A stretch of 49,304 nt of DNA. Origin: Candidatus Caribbeanibacter nitroreducens (GTDB taxonomy: Bacteria > Gemmatimonadota > Gemmatimonadetes > Palauibacterales > Palauibacteraceae). Positions within the stretch are counted from its first letter, which is position 1; each line of letters starts with the position of its first letter. Shown here piece by piece: positions 36,581 through 45,226 of the stretch. The translations under genes were made by a program, and so were the position numbers. The notes beneath the pieces were generated by a model. The model was not told the DNA's origin. It ran no database searches and saw only the letters and a list, made by a program, of their open reading frames with translations. The DNA lies in NCBI GenBank assembly GCA_947581645.1, contig CANPVF010000128.1, forward strand, positions 1 through 49,304, read 5' to 3'.

Positions 36581-38514
36581 GGGGATGCCGCCTTCGAGCC
36601 GAGCCACCGCTCACGGAAGGCGCGCTGCTCGGCGGTGGGCGCGGCCCCCGCGGCCTCCGTGGGACGGATCCGGACCGTCGGATCGGGGACGACCCGCAGG
36701 CTCCGGGTGAGCGCGCTCCCGCGCCCCCGGTACCGGATCTCCGCCTCGTCGCCGGGCGCGAGGCCGGCCACCGACGCCCGGAACTCTTCCGGCGTCTCCA
36801 CGGCCTCGCCCGCCAGGCGCAGGATCCTGTCGCCGTGGCTCACGCCCGCCTCGTACAGTGGCGTTCCGGCGGCGACGCTGCCCACGACCCGAACGCCTGA
36901 TTCCGCCGGCTCCAGCCGCGGGGCTCCGACCCACGGCTCGGTGGGCGCGGTCCGTTCCAGCTGCAGGCCGGCACGGGCCAGGAGCGTCGCGTAGTCGGGC
37001 AGCTCCCTCCCCTGCACCTGCTCCTGCATGAAGGCACGCGCGAAGGCCTCGTCGCCCGTCACCTCCGCCAGGATCCGGCGCAGATCTCCCCGGTCGTAGG
37101 GCTCCTCGGTGCGGCCGTGCCGCCGCCACACCTGGCGCATCACGTCGTCCAGGGTCCGGCCGTGGCGGGCCCTGAGGGTGAGATCGAGGCCCAGGGCCAG
37201 CGCGGCCCCGTAGGTGTAGTACGAGATGTAGGTGTTCTCCAGGTTCGTCCTCTGGACGTGGGACGCTCCGTCCACGAGCGGCGACATGCGGCTCATCTCC
37301 GCCGCTCCCCGCACCCGACGGCCGGGACCGTTGAGCACGGCGTTCACGGTGCCCCCCATGGACCGGGCGAACTCCGCGGTGGAGAGGATCCCCGCCCGCC
37401 GGAGCGTGAGGTCGTCGTAGTAGCTCGTGAAGCCCTCGGCGAACCACAGGAGATCGGTCATGTTGCGACGCGGGCTGGCGAAGTCGAACGGCTGGAGGTC
37501 CTCCGGCCGGAACCGCTCGACGCTCCACGCGTGGAAGAACTCGTGGGCCAGCGTCCCGGCGTTCTCGTCCGGCCCCTCGGCCAGCGAGTGGGTGCTGGTG
37601 AGGATGGTGGAGTTCCGGTGCTCCATCCCGTCGCCGTGCACCCACGGGAGGTAGTCGGCGATGAAGATGTAGGAGCCGTGGTCGAAGTCCGGGAGCTCGC
37701 CGAAGATGGCCCGCTGCTCCCGGACCACCTTCCGGGCCAGCACCGCGAAGGAGTCCACCGCCGCGGCCCCCGCGGTGTCGTGAACGGCCAGGCGGATCGT
37801 CTCCGTATCGCCCGAGCCCCGGCCCGAGGCCGCCTCCCAGCTCCGGAGCCGGAAGTCGGAGAGCTCGGTGGGGCTGTCCATGAAGTACTCGAGGTCCGGC
37901 GCCGTGAAGGTCATCTCGCCCCCGGCCGGGATCAGCTGCGTCGCCGCACGCCACTCCGAGCCCTCCGGCGGCCGGAAGCGGACGCGCACGGCGCGCTGGC
38001 GCAGCGACGGGGCGTAGGCGAAGACGGCGGGCATGTTCAGGTGGGCGTGGCTCCGGTCGATGCCCGCGTACGTGCCGCTGGCGTGGTCGCCGAAGACCGT
38101 GTACCGGAACCGCACCGTACCGTCGTGGTCGGCGGACACCCGCCAGGAGTGCGGGTCCGCCCGCTCCACGCGCAGCGTGTCCCCCTCGCCGTCGGTGGCC
38201 GCCACGCCGTGGACGTTCACGGCGAACTCGTGCGGCGCGTACCGCCCGGGAGAGCCCCGGCTCATGCGCACCGTCAGCGGGCCCGCCGGCACCTCCCGGT
38301 ACGTGACCTGCACCTCGGCCTCGTGGTGCGCGGCGTTCGGGAACGACACCTCGTACCTCACCTCCGGCCCGTCCCCCTGGCCGAGCACGTCCGGGGACCG
38401 GCATCCCGCGAGCACCGTCAGGGCGGCGGCCACGGCCAGTGCCGCTGCCCGCACCGGGAGCGCGGGGGACGGCAGGGCCAGCGGCGGCGACGTACGGGGA
38501 CGATGTGTCTCCAT
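36577..38514 (-). CDS. M61 family (glycyl aminopeptidase-like) secreted peptidase with C-terminal PDZ domain
   Basis: Lipoprotein-like N-terminus (LTVLAGC); TLAHEFFHAWSVERFRP; LLWFAEGFTSYYDDL; PDZ GTPLYEAGVSHGDRILRLAGEAV. Confidence 0.93.
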   Translation of the reverse strand: METHRPRTSPPLALPSPALPVRAAALAVAAALTVLAGCRSPDVLGQGDGPEVRYEVSFPNAAHHEAEVQVTYREVPAGPLTVRMSRGSPGRYAPHEFAVNVHGVAATDGEGDTLRVERADPHSWRVSADHDGTVRFRYTVFGDHASGTYAGIDRSHAHLNMPAVFAYAPSLRQRAVRVRFRPPEGSEWRAATQLIPAGGEMTFTAPDLEYFMDSPTELSDFRLRSWEAASGRGSGDTETIRLAVHDTAGAAAVDSFAVLARKVVREQRAIFGELPDFDHGSYIFIADYLPWVHGDGMEHRNSTILTSTHSLAEGPDENAGTLAHEFFHAWSVERFRPEDLQPFDFASPRRNMTDLLWFAEGFTSYYDDLTLRRAGILSTAEFARSMGGTVNAVLNGPGRRVRGAAEMSRMSPLVDGASHVQRTNLENTYISYYTYGAALALGLDLTLRARHGRTLDDVMRQVWRRHGRTEEPYDRGDLRRILAEVTGDEAFARAFMQEQVQGRELPDYATLLARAGLQLERTAPTEPWVGAPRLEPAESGVRVVGSVAAGTPLYEAGVSHGDRILRLAGEAVETPEEFRASVAGLAPGDEAEIRYRGRGSALTRSLRVVPDPTVRIRPTEAAGAAPTAEQRAFRERWLGSKAASP

Positions 38515-38680
38515 CGAGTGCGGCTCTCTCTCCTCTGCGGGCGGCTGATTCCGCCGCGGCGCGGATTCGGGGAAGACGGCGGCGAGCGGGCGGCGACCCG
38601 CTCCACACTACGGAGAGAATACGAGCGAGGAAAGCGCCCGTGCTCCCGCGCGGACGCCCTCCCGTGTCCCGGTCTCCGGG

Positions 38681-38710
38681 CTCGACCTCCGCCGGGAGCG
38701 GGCCTAGCTT
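38681..38710 (+). promoter_or_regulatory. Putative promoter of hemE
   Basis: CTCGAC - 18 nt - TAGCTT; same -10 element as the 21701-21706 promoter. Confidence 0.4.
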
Positions 38711-38778
38711 GGCCGCCGCGCCTCGACCCGCCGCCGCGCCCGGTGCGTGCCGGCGCCACCCCGAACCCGACGTCCCTC

Positions 38779-39828
38779 ATGACCCGACCCGACCCCCGCA
38801 ACGACCGCCTGCTCCGTGCGCTCCGCATGGAGCCCGTCGATCGGACGCCCGTCTGGTTCATGCGCCAGGCGGGCCGCAGCCTGCCGACGTACCGGCAGAT
38901 GCGCGCCGACCGCGGCATGTTCGAGATCCTCCGGGACCCGCCGGCGGCGGCGGAGATCACCCGCCTCCCGCTGGACTACTATCCCGTGGACGCGCTGGTG
39001 CTGTACAACGACCTGTCGACGCCCTTCCTGGGGGCGGGGCTGGAGGTGGAGATGCGCTCCGGGGTCGGCCCGGTGGTGGACCGTCCCGTCACCGGGCCGG
39101 AGGACGTCGACCGCCTGGAGCCCTTCGATCCGCGTGAGGCCCTTCCCTATACCATGGAGGCGGTGCGCCTGCTGGCCGAGAGCGAGGAGGTGCCGGTGCT
39201 TGGCTTCGCCGGCGCCCCGTTCACGCTCTGCTCCTACCTGGTCCACGGCCCCCGTTCTCGGCGACTGAAGGAGACGAAGGCCTTCATGTGGCGGCACCCG
39301 GAGGCCTGGGACCGGCTCCTGGACTTCTGGGCCCGACACCTGGCCGAGTACGCCGTGGCCCAGCACGAGGCCGGGGCGTCGGCCGTCCAGATCTTCGACT
39401 CCTGGGCCGGCGTGCTGGCCCCGGAGGACTACCGGGAGCGGGTGCGGCCGCACTCCCGCACCCTCTTCCGCCGGCTGGAGGAGGCCGGCGTGCCGTCGGT
39501 CCACTTCACCACGGGCAACCCCGCGCTGCTGGAGGACGTGGCGGCGGCGGGCGGCGACGCCGTGGCCGTGGACTGGCGGCTCCCCCTGGACGAGGCCTGG
39601 GAGCGGATCGGCCACGACCGGGCGATCCAGGGCAACCTGGACCCCACGGCGCTGCTGGCCGGCCCGGAGCTGGCGGTCCGGAAGACCCGGGACGTGCTCG
39701 AGCGGGCCGGCGGGCGCCCCGGTCACATCTTCAACCTGGGGCACGGGCTGGGACCCGACGTCGACCCTGAGGTGATACGCGCGGTGGTGGAGGAGGTGCA
39801 CCGCCACGGCGCGGCACGGGAGGAATGA
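38779..39828 (+). CDS. hemE: Uroporphyrinogen decarboxylase
   Basis: TPVWFMRQAGRSLPTYRQMR; GFAGAPFTLCSYLVHG; HIFNLGHGLGPDVDPE. Confidence 0.97.
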   Translation: MTRPDPRNDRLLRALRMEPVDRTPVWFMRQAGRSLPTYRQMRADRGMFEILRDPPAAAEITRLPLDYYPVDALVLYNDLSTPFLGAGLEVEMRSGVGPVVDRPVTGPEDVDRLEPFDPREALPYTMEAVRLLAESEEVPVLGFAGAPFTLCSYLVHGPRSRRLKETKAFMWRHPEAWDRLLDFWARHLAEYAVAQHEAGASAVQIFDSWAGVLAPEDYRERVRPHSRTLFRRLEEAGVPSVHFTTGNPALLEDVAAAGGDAVAVDWRLPLDEAWERIGHDRAIQGNLDPTALLAGPELAVRKTRDVLERAGGRPGHIFNLGHGLGPDVDPEVIRAVVEEVHRHGAAREE

Positions 39829-39849
39829 CCCCCCTGTGCCGAGCCGGAC

Positions 39850-41235
39850 CTACGGTGTCCCGGACGTCTTCTCGAAGCGGACGCCGCGGACGCGGCCTCC
39901 GTCGTAGGTGTAGCCCGTGACGCGGCCGGAGCTCCGGGTGAAGTGGAGCTCGGCTCCGCCCATCCCGAAGGTGTCCGGGCCGTCGTACTCCAGCACGCGG
40001 CGCTCCCCGTCCGGGCCCTTCGCCACCAGCTCGGTCCCGTCCACGGCCAGGGCCCACGTGGCGCCGACCCCGGGGCCGCGGTAGCGACCGGTGAACGCCC
40101 GGAGGTGGGACCGGACGGCTTCCTCCAGGAAGACCTCCATGACCTCGAGGGCCAGGCCCCCGGGATCGATGCGGCGCTGATTGCACAGCAGGGCCACGCC
40201 CAGCCCGTGATCCGGGGCGCGGACGAAGTGCGTCCGGTACCCCATGAAGCTGCCGCCGTGGCCCACGGTGGAGACCCCCTTGTGCTCCGAGAGCTCGATC
40301 CCCCAGGCGTACTCGAGGGTGTCTCCTCCACGGAGGACCGCCCGTTCCTTCAGCCGCTCCACGAAGCCCGATCCGCCGACCGTGGGCCGCGTGAAGTTGC
40401 GGTTCCACTCCGCCAGGTCCCGGACCGTGGTCCACATGCCCCCCGGTCCCACGCCGGTGAAGCCCGGGAGGTACGCCCGCTCCACCCCCTCGCCGTCGTC
40501 GTCCGCCTCGTACCCGACGGCCTTCCGGGGAATGAAATGGAGCGCGTCGTCGTGGAAATGGGTGTCGTCCATCCCCAGCGGCCCGAACAGGCGCTCGTCG
40601 GCGTACTGCCGGAGACTCCTGCCGGTGGCCCGCTCCACGATCTCGGCCATCAGCAGGTAGCCGGAGTTGCTGTACAGGTGCTCCTCGCCGGGGGCGAAGT
40701 TGAGCTCCTCCTGGCGCGCCACCAGCTCGACGACGTCCTCCGCCGTGGCCGTCTCCAGCCCCAGTCCCGCCAGGTCCATGAGCCCGTACATGTCCCGGAT
40801 GCCGCTCGTGTGGTGGGCCAGGTGGCGGATCCGGATCGTGTCGCCGTAGCCCGGGAGCTCGGGCACGTGGCGGCGAACCGGGTCCCCCGAGTCGAGCGCC
40901 CCCTCCCGTTCGGCCAGGAGGACCGAGGCCGCCGTGAACTGCTTGGAGACCGACGCCGCGTAGAAGCGGGTGGAGGGCGTGATCGGCCGCCCCTGCTCCA
41001 GGTCGGCCACCCCGTACCCCCGGGCGTAGACGAGATCGCCGGCGCGCATCACGCCCAGGGCACAGCCGGGCGTGTCCGGTCGGTCGAACTCCAGGAACAC
41101 GTCGTCCACCCGACGGTGGAGGCTGTCGCTCGCGACCCCGGCACCCCCGGAATACTCCTGCGCCGGGACCGCCCCGGGGACAAGAAGGAGCAGGGCCGCG
41201 AGGACCGCCGCCGCTCCGACGGCTCGCCGCCTCAC
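39850..41235 (-). CDS. Secreted serine hydrolase, class C beta-lactamase-like
   Basis: Signal peptide VRRRAVGAAAVLAALLLLVPGAVPA; FYAASVSKQFTAASVLLA (SxxK); YSNSGYLLMAEIVERATG (YSN); GTG start. Confidence 0.9.
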   Translation of the reverse strand: MRRRAVGAAAVLAALLLLVPGAVPAQEYSGGAGVASDSLHRRVDDVFLEFDRPDTPGCALGVMRAGDLVYARGYGVADLEQGRPITPSTRFYAASVSKQFTAASVLLAEREGALDSGDPVRRHVPELPGYGDTIRIRHLAHHTSGIRDMYGLMDLAGLGLETATAEDVVELVARQEELNFAPGEEHLYSNSGYLLMAEIVERATGRSLRQYADERLFGPLGMDDTHFHDDALHFIPRKAVGYEADDDGEGVERAYLPGFTGVGPGGMWTTVRDLAEWNRNFTRPTVGGSGFVERLKERAVLRGGDTLEYAWGIELSEHKGVSTVGHGGSFMGYRTHFVRAPDHGLGVALLCNQRRIDPGGLALEVMEVFLEEAVRSHLRAFTGRYRGPGVGATWALAVDGTELVAKGPDGERRVLEYDGPDTFGMGGAELHFTRSSGRVTGYTYDGGRVRGVRFEKTSGTP

Positions 41236-41372
41236 GCCGGGACCCCCTCGACCATGAACGGGGCGCAGAGATCCCCCGGGCACAGGAGGAGGTCGGCTGC
41301 TTCCAGCCGCTCCAGCACCGCCCGCAGGTTGTGGATGTGGTCGTGGATGTCCGAGACGACGGCGATCTTCAT
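41232..41372 (-). pseudogene. Truncated calcineurin-like metallophosphoesterase (first 46 aa only)
   Basis: MKIAVVSDIHDHIHNLRAVLERLEAADLLLCPGDLCAPFMVEGVPA-stop; DxH and GDL motifs present, remainder of family absent. Confidence 0.7.
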
Positions 41373-42733
41373 CGGCAGCCTCCTGCGTCCAGTCGTCGGG
41401 CCGGTTCTCGATCGAGTATCTCGCCCAGTTCCCGGTCCAGCTCCCCCGCCAGGCGCCGTGCCTCCCGCACCCGGGACGGAATGCCGGCCTGGCTCTCCCA
41501 GTTGGCGCACACGTGAATCCCCGGGGGCACCGCGGACAGGCCCTCGCCCCGGGCGTTCCAGCTCTCGTCGTGGGCCGGGACCCTGGTGCGGTGGACCGAC
41601 AGCGGCCGGGCGGGAGCGCCGGTGATCGCCTCGAACTCCCGCGCCGCCCGCTCCACGAGCCACGCGTCGTCCCGGCCCACGTCCTCCTCGCGCCCCATCC
41701 CGCCCAGGTAGGCCGTGCACACCCCCCGGCGCCCGAAGAGGCTCGAGTTCCAGGTCACCCCCCGGGTGGCGAACCCCTCCTCGGCCAGCGAGATCTGGTA
41801 GCCGAAGCCCCGACGCTCCAGGTCCGACTCCAGGTGGACGACGGCCAGCGGGTTGTAGCGGAGCCGGCGGAGCCGCTCCAACCCTCCGTCCGCTCCTCCT
41901 CCGGCGAGCAGATCCGCCGCCTCCGCCGCCGGCACCGTCAGGACCACCCGGCGCGCCTCCACGCGTCTCCCACCACCCCCGACGGAGACCCGGAAGCCCC
42001 GGTCCGTCCTCGCGACCGCCGACACGGGAGCCTCCAGCCGGAGACGGTCACCGCAGTCCTCGCCCAGCGCGTCGGTGAGGGTCGAGAGTCCCTCGGCGAA
42101 GCTGCACGGCGGGGGACGCTCGCCGCCCGTGAGGGCGCGGCGTGCCGCCGACAGCACGAAGCTCCGTGGCGAGCCGAAGGCCCGCCACAGCGGGATCAGC
42201 GAGTGTCGGGCCGGCATCCGGGCCGGATCCGAGGCGTAGATGCCCCCGAAGAGGGGACCCAGCAGGTGGAGGTAGCCCTCCTCACCGAAGCTGCGCCGGA
42301 AGTAGTCCGCGACGCTCTCCTCCTCCCGGGGCGGCCCGGCCACGGGCTCGGCCAGGAAACGGGCCTTGCCGGCGAGGGAGAGGAGGTCGGTGCGGAGGAA
42401 GCCCCCCGGGCCCAGTGGAGCGCGCCGGAGGCGGCCGTCCCGGTACACGTAGAGCGGGAGGTCCGGGGGCGCCGTCACGACCTCCCGCTCCAGGTCCAGC
42501 TCGTCCACCAGCCCGGCGACGGGATCGGTGAGCCGCGTGCGCTGGGGGCCGAGCTCCACGACGCGGCCCTGCACGCGGCGGCTCTCGATGACCCCGCCGG
42601 GCCGATCGTCCGCCTCCAGGACCACGACGTCCCGGCCTCGCTCCGCCAGCTCCCGGCACAGCACCAGGCCGGTGATCCCGGCGCCCACGACGGCGACGTC
42701 CCTCTGCTCTCCTGCCCCGACGTCCGCGTTCAT
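41369..42733 (-). CDS. hemY: Oxygen-dependent protoporphyrinogen/coproporphyrinogen oxidase
   Basis: VAVVGAGITGLVLCRELAERGRDVVVLEADDRPGGVIESRR; LGPLFGGIYASDP; PGIHVCANWESQAGIP. Confidence 0.92.
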   Translation of the reverse strand: MNADVGAGEQRDVAVVGAGITGLVLCRELAERGRDVVVLEADDRPGGVIESRRVQGRVVELGPQRTRLTDPVAGLVDELDLEREVVTAPPDLPLYVYRDGRLRRAPLGPGGFLRTDLLSLAGKARFLAEPVAGPPREEESVADYFRRSFGEEGYLHLLGPLFGGIYASDPARMPARHSLIPLWRAFGSPRSFVLSAARRALTGGERPPPCSFAEGLSTLTDALGEDCGDRLRLEAPVSAVARTDRGFRVSVGGGGRRVEARRVVLTVPAAEAADLLAGGGADGGLERLRRLRYNPLAVVHLESDLERRGFGYQISLAEEGFATRGVTWNSSLFGRRGVCTAYLGGMGREEDVGRDDAWLVERAAREFEAITGAPARPLSVHRTRVPAHDESWNARGEGLSAVPPGIHVCANWESQAGIPSRVREARRLAGELDRELGEILDREPARRLDAGGCR

Positions 42734-42814
42734 GACGGCCAGAATCTTCCCCCTGTGGCCGGCGCTATCAACGTGGGGGTTCGGCCGCCACCGTCGTCAC
42801 CGCTCCCGACGGCG

Positions 42815-42843
42815 TTGACCCGCCGGCGTCGGGGGCTTTCATT
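42815..42843 (+). promoter_or_regulatory. Putative promoter for the 42896 ORF and hemH
   Basis: TTGACC - 17 nt - TTCATT in the divergent hemY/hemH gap. Confidence 0.55.
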
Positions 42844-42895
42844 CTCCCCGTCGCGCCGCCGCGCCATCAGCGAACCCCCGTCGACCGACCTCCAC

Positions 42896-43288
42896 ATGGA
42901 CACCTCGCCCGCCTTCCAGCGCGCCCTCCGGGAGATCCGGGAGCACATCCTCCGGTCCGACGGCCTGCCGGTGCCCGACGAGAAGCGCGAGGTGCTGGGC
43001 GACTACGAGCTGAGGGCCGCGGCGCCCGACCAGGAGTCGGTGACCTTCGACGTCGACGTCCGTGTACGGTCCGAGGCAGGGAGCGATTCCCCGGACGTGC
43101 GCCAGCGGTCGGTGGAGATCACGCCGCAGGTGATGGTGGACTCCCCGGACGGCATGCGCTTCTTCGCCGGCTGGAACGACGTCGGGCGGATCTTCGTCGT
43201 GTGGTTCACCGACGACTCCCTGGAGGCGATACGAGAACGACTCGAGGACCGACGCGAACCGAGCAACCGGGAGAACGACCAGCCATGA
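42896..43288 (+). CDS. Conserved-looking hypothetical protein, 130 aa, translationally coupled to hemH
   Basis: MDTSPAFQRALREIREHILRSDGLPVPDEKREVLGDYELRAAAPDQESVTFDVDV...; ATGA overlap with hemH. Confidence 0.75.
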   Translation: MDTSPAFQRALREIREHILRSDGLPVPDEKREVLGDYELRAAAPDQESVTFDVDVRVRSEAGSDSPDVRQRSVEITPQVMVDSPDGMRFFAGWNDVGRIFVVWFTDDSLEAIRERLEDRREPSNRENDQP

Positions 43289-44382
43289 CCGCCGGAATCC
43301 TCCTCCTCAACTTCGGCGAGCCCCCGACCCCCGAGCGGGACGTCGTCGTGGACTACCTCACGCGGATCTTCTACAACAACGCGGACCTCGAGCAGCACGC
43401 CAACCGGGAGGCGGCGCTGGAGCGGAGCCGCGAACTGGCGGAGCGCAGGGCGCCCGGGCTCATGGAGGAGTACCGTGAGATCGGCGGTTCGCCCCTCAAT
43501 CCGCAGGCCGAGGAGCAGGCCGAGGCCCTGGCCGAGCAGCTTCGGGAGCGCGGGCGGGACGTACGGACGTGGGTGGGGATGCAGTTCATGGAGCCCACCG
43601 TCGCGGACGCCGCCGCCACCGCCCGCGAGGCCGACGTGGACCGCCTGGTGGGACTCCCCATCTATCCTCTCTGCGGGCGCTCGACCACCGTGGCGGCCCT
43701 GGAGGACCTGGATCGGGCGCTGGACGAGATGGGCTGGTCCCCGCCCCGGGCCGATCTGACGGGCTGGCACCGCCACCCCGACTACGTGTCCTACCGCGCC
43801 GAGAACGTCCGGCGGTTCTGCGAGAGCGAGGGCGTCGACCTCTCCGGTCCCGGGACGCGCCTGGTCCTCTCGGCCCACGGCACGCCGAGGAAGTACCTGG
43901 ACGAGGGGAACCGCTACGAGGAGTACGTCGAGGAGTACGTCCGGGCCCTGGCCGGAGCGCTGGACGTCGACGACCCGGTGCTGGGCTACCAGAACCACGG
44001 CAACCGGAGCGAGGTGGCGTGGACCGAGCCCGACGTGGAGGACGCGGTCACGTCGCTCGACGCCGAGCGTGTCGTCGTCGAGCCGGTGAGCTTCGTGCAC
44101 GAGCAGTCCGAGACCCTCTCCGAGCTGGACGTCGAGCTCCGGGAGGAGGCCGAGGAGGCGGGGCTGGAGCTGCACCGCGTGCCGGTCCCCCACGCCGAGC
44201 CGCGCTTCATCCGGCTCCTGGCCGACCTGGTGGAGCCCCTGCTGGAGGCCGATGCCCCCGAGGAAGGGGCGGACTCCGAGGGACGCCGCTTCCTCTACGG
44301 GGCCTGCCGCTGCAAGCCCACCGACGGCACGTTCTGCCTCAACTCCGTGGAGCAGCCCGCCCGGGAGCCGGCCACGGCCTGA
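43285..44382 (+). CDS. hemH: Ferrochelatase
   Basis: GILLLNFGEPPTPERDVVVDYLTRIFYN; IGGSPLNPQAEEQAEAL; SAHGTPRKYLDEG. Confidence 0.95.
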   Translation: MTAGILLLNFGEPPTPERDVVVDYLTRIFYNNADLEQHANREAALERSRELAERRAPGLMEEYREIGGSPLNPQAEEQAEALAEQLRERGRDVRTWVGMQFMEPTVADAAATAREADVDRLVGLPIYPLCGRSTTVAALEDLDRALDEMGWSPPRADLTGWHRHPDYVSYRAENVRRFCESEGVDLSGPGTRLVLSAHGTPRKYLDEGNRYEEYVEEYVRALAGALDVDDPVLGYQNHGNRSEVAWTEPDVEDAVTSLDAERVVVEPVSFVHEQSETLSELDVELREEAEEAGLELHRVPVPHAEPRFIRLLADLVEPLLEADAPEEGADSEGRRFLYGACRCKPTDGTFCLNSVEQPAREPATA

Positions 44383-44397
44383 CCTCCCGGCGGGGCG

Positions 44398-45177
44398 TCA
44401 CCCCCGGCGGCCGCGGTCCAGGACGTAGGGGTTCCGCTGCGCCGTGGGCATGATCACCAGGTCGTGTACGCTGACGTGCGGAGGGGCGTTGACCACGTAC
44501 GCCACGGCGTCCGCCACGTCCTCCGGTCTCAGAGGGCGGTATCCCTCGTACACCTGCTCGGCCCGCTCCTCGTCCCCGTGGAAGCGGACCTCCGAGAACT
44601 CGGTCTCCACGGCCCCCGGACTGATGCAGGAGGCACGGACACGCGTGTCCACCAGATCCACGTTCATGGCCTGCGTGAGGGCCCGCACCGCGAACTTGGT
44701 GGCGTTGTAGACGTTCCCGCCGGGATAGACCATGTGCCCGGCGATGCTCCCCATGTTGACCACGTGCCCGCGGTCTCGCCGGACCATGAGCGGCACGACG
44801 AAGCGGCTCACGTTCAGGAGGCCCGTGACGTTGGTGTCGATCATCCGGTCCCAGTCGTCGAAGGAGCCCTCGTGCAGGGGCGCCTTCCCGGCGGCCAGCC
44901 CGGCGTTGTTCACCAGCACCTCGGGCACCCGGCCCTCCCTCTCGAGTCGGGAGACGAGCTCCTCCACGGCGTCCCGATCCCGGACGTCGAGCTCGGCGAC
45001 CCGGACCTCCACCCCGTGGGCCTCCTCCAGCTCGCTCTCCAGCTCCTCGAGCCTCTCCAGGCGACGCGCCGCCAGGATCAGGTCCCGGCCGTCGCGGGCG
45101 AACTGCCGGGCGCACTCGCGGCCGATGCCGGCGCTGGCACCGGTGACGAAGACGGGGCTGAGGCGATCGTCGCTCAC
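44398..45177 (-). CDS. Short-chain dehydrogenase/reductase
   Basis: VFVTGASAGIGRECARQFA; NNAG; YNATKFAVRALTQ; GTG start. Confidence 0.93.
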   Translation of the reverse strand: MSDDRLSPVFVTGASAGIGRECARQFARDGRDLILAARRLERLEELESELEEAHGVEVRVAELDVRDRDAVEELVSRLEREGRVPEVLVNNAGLAAGKAPLHEGSFDDWDRMIDTNVTGLLNVSRFVVPLMVRRDRGHVVNMGSIAGHMVYPGGNVYNATKFAVRALTQAMNVDLVDTRVRASCISPGAVETEFSEVRFHGDEERAEQVYEGYRPLRPEDVADAVAYVVNAPPHVSVHDLVIMPTAQRNPYVLDRGRRG

Positions 45178-45226
45178 GGTCTTCCCTTCCTCGATTCTCG
45201 TTCCACTCGGGGGCACCGGGTACGCG

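Noticed and set aside
41100-41234. Sec readthrough of the TGA ending the metallophosphoesterase fragment
   Set aside because: The translation after the TGA (GGEPSERRRSSRPC...) has no phosphoesterase motifs; it is a true truncation.
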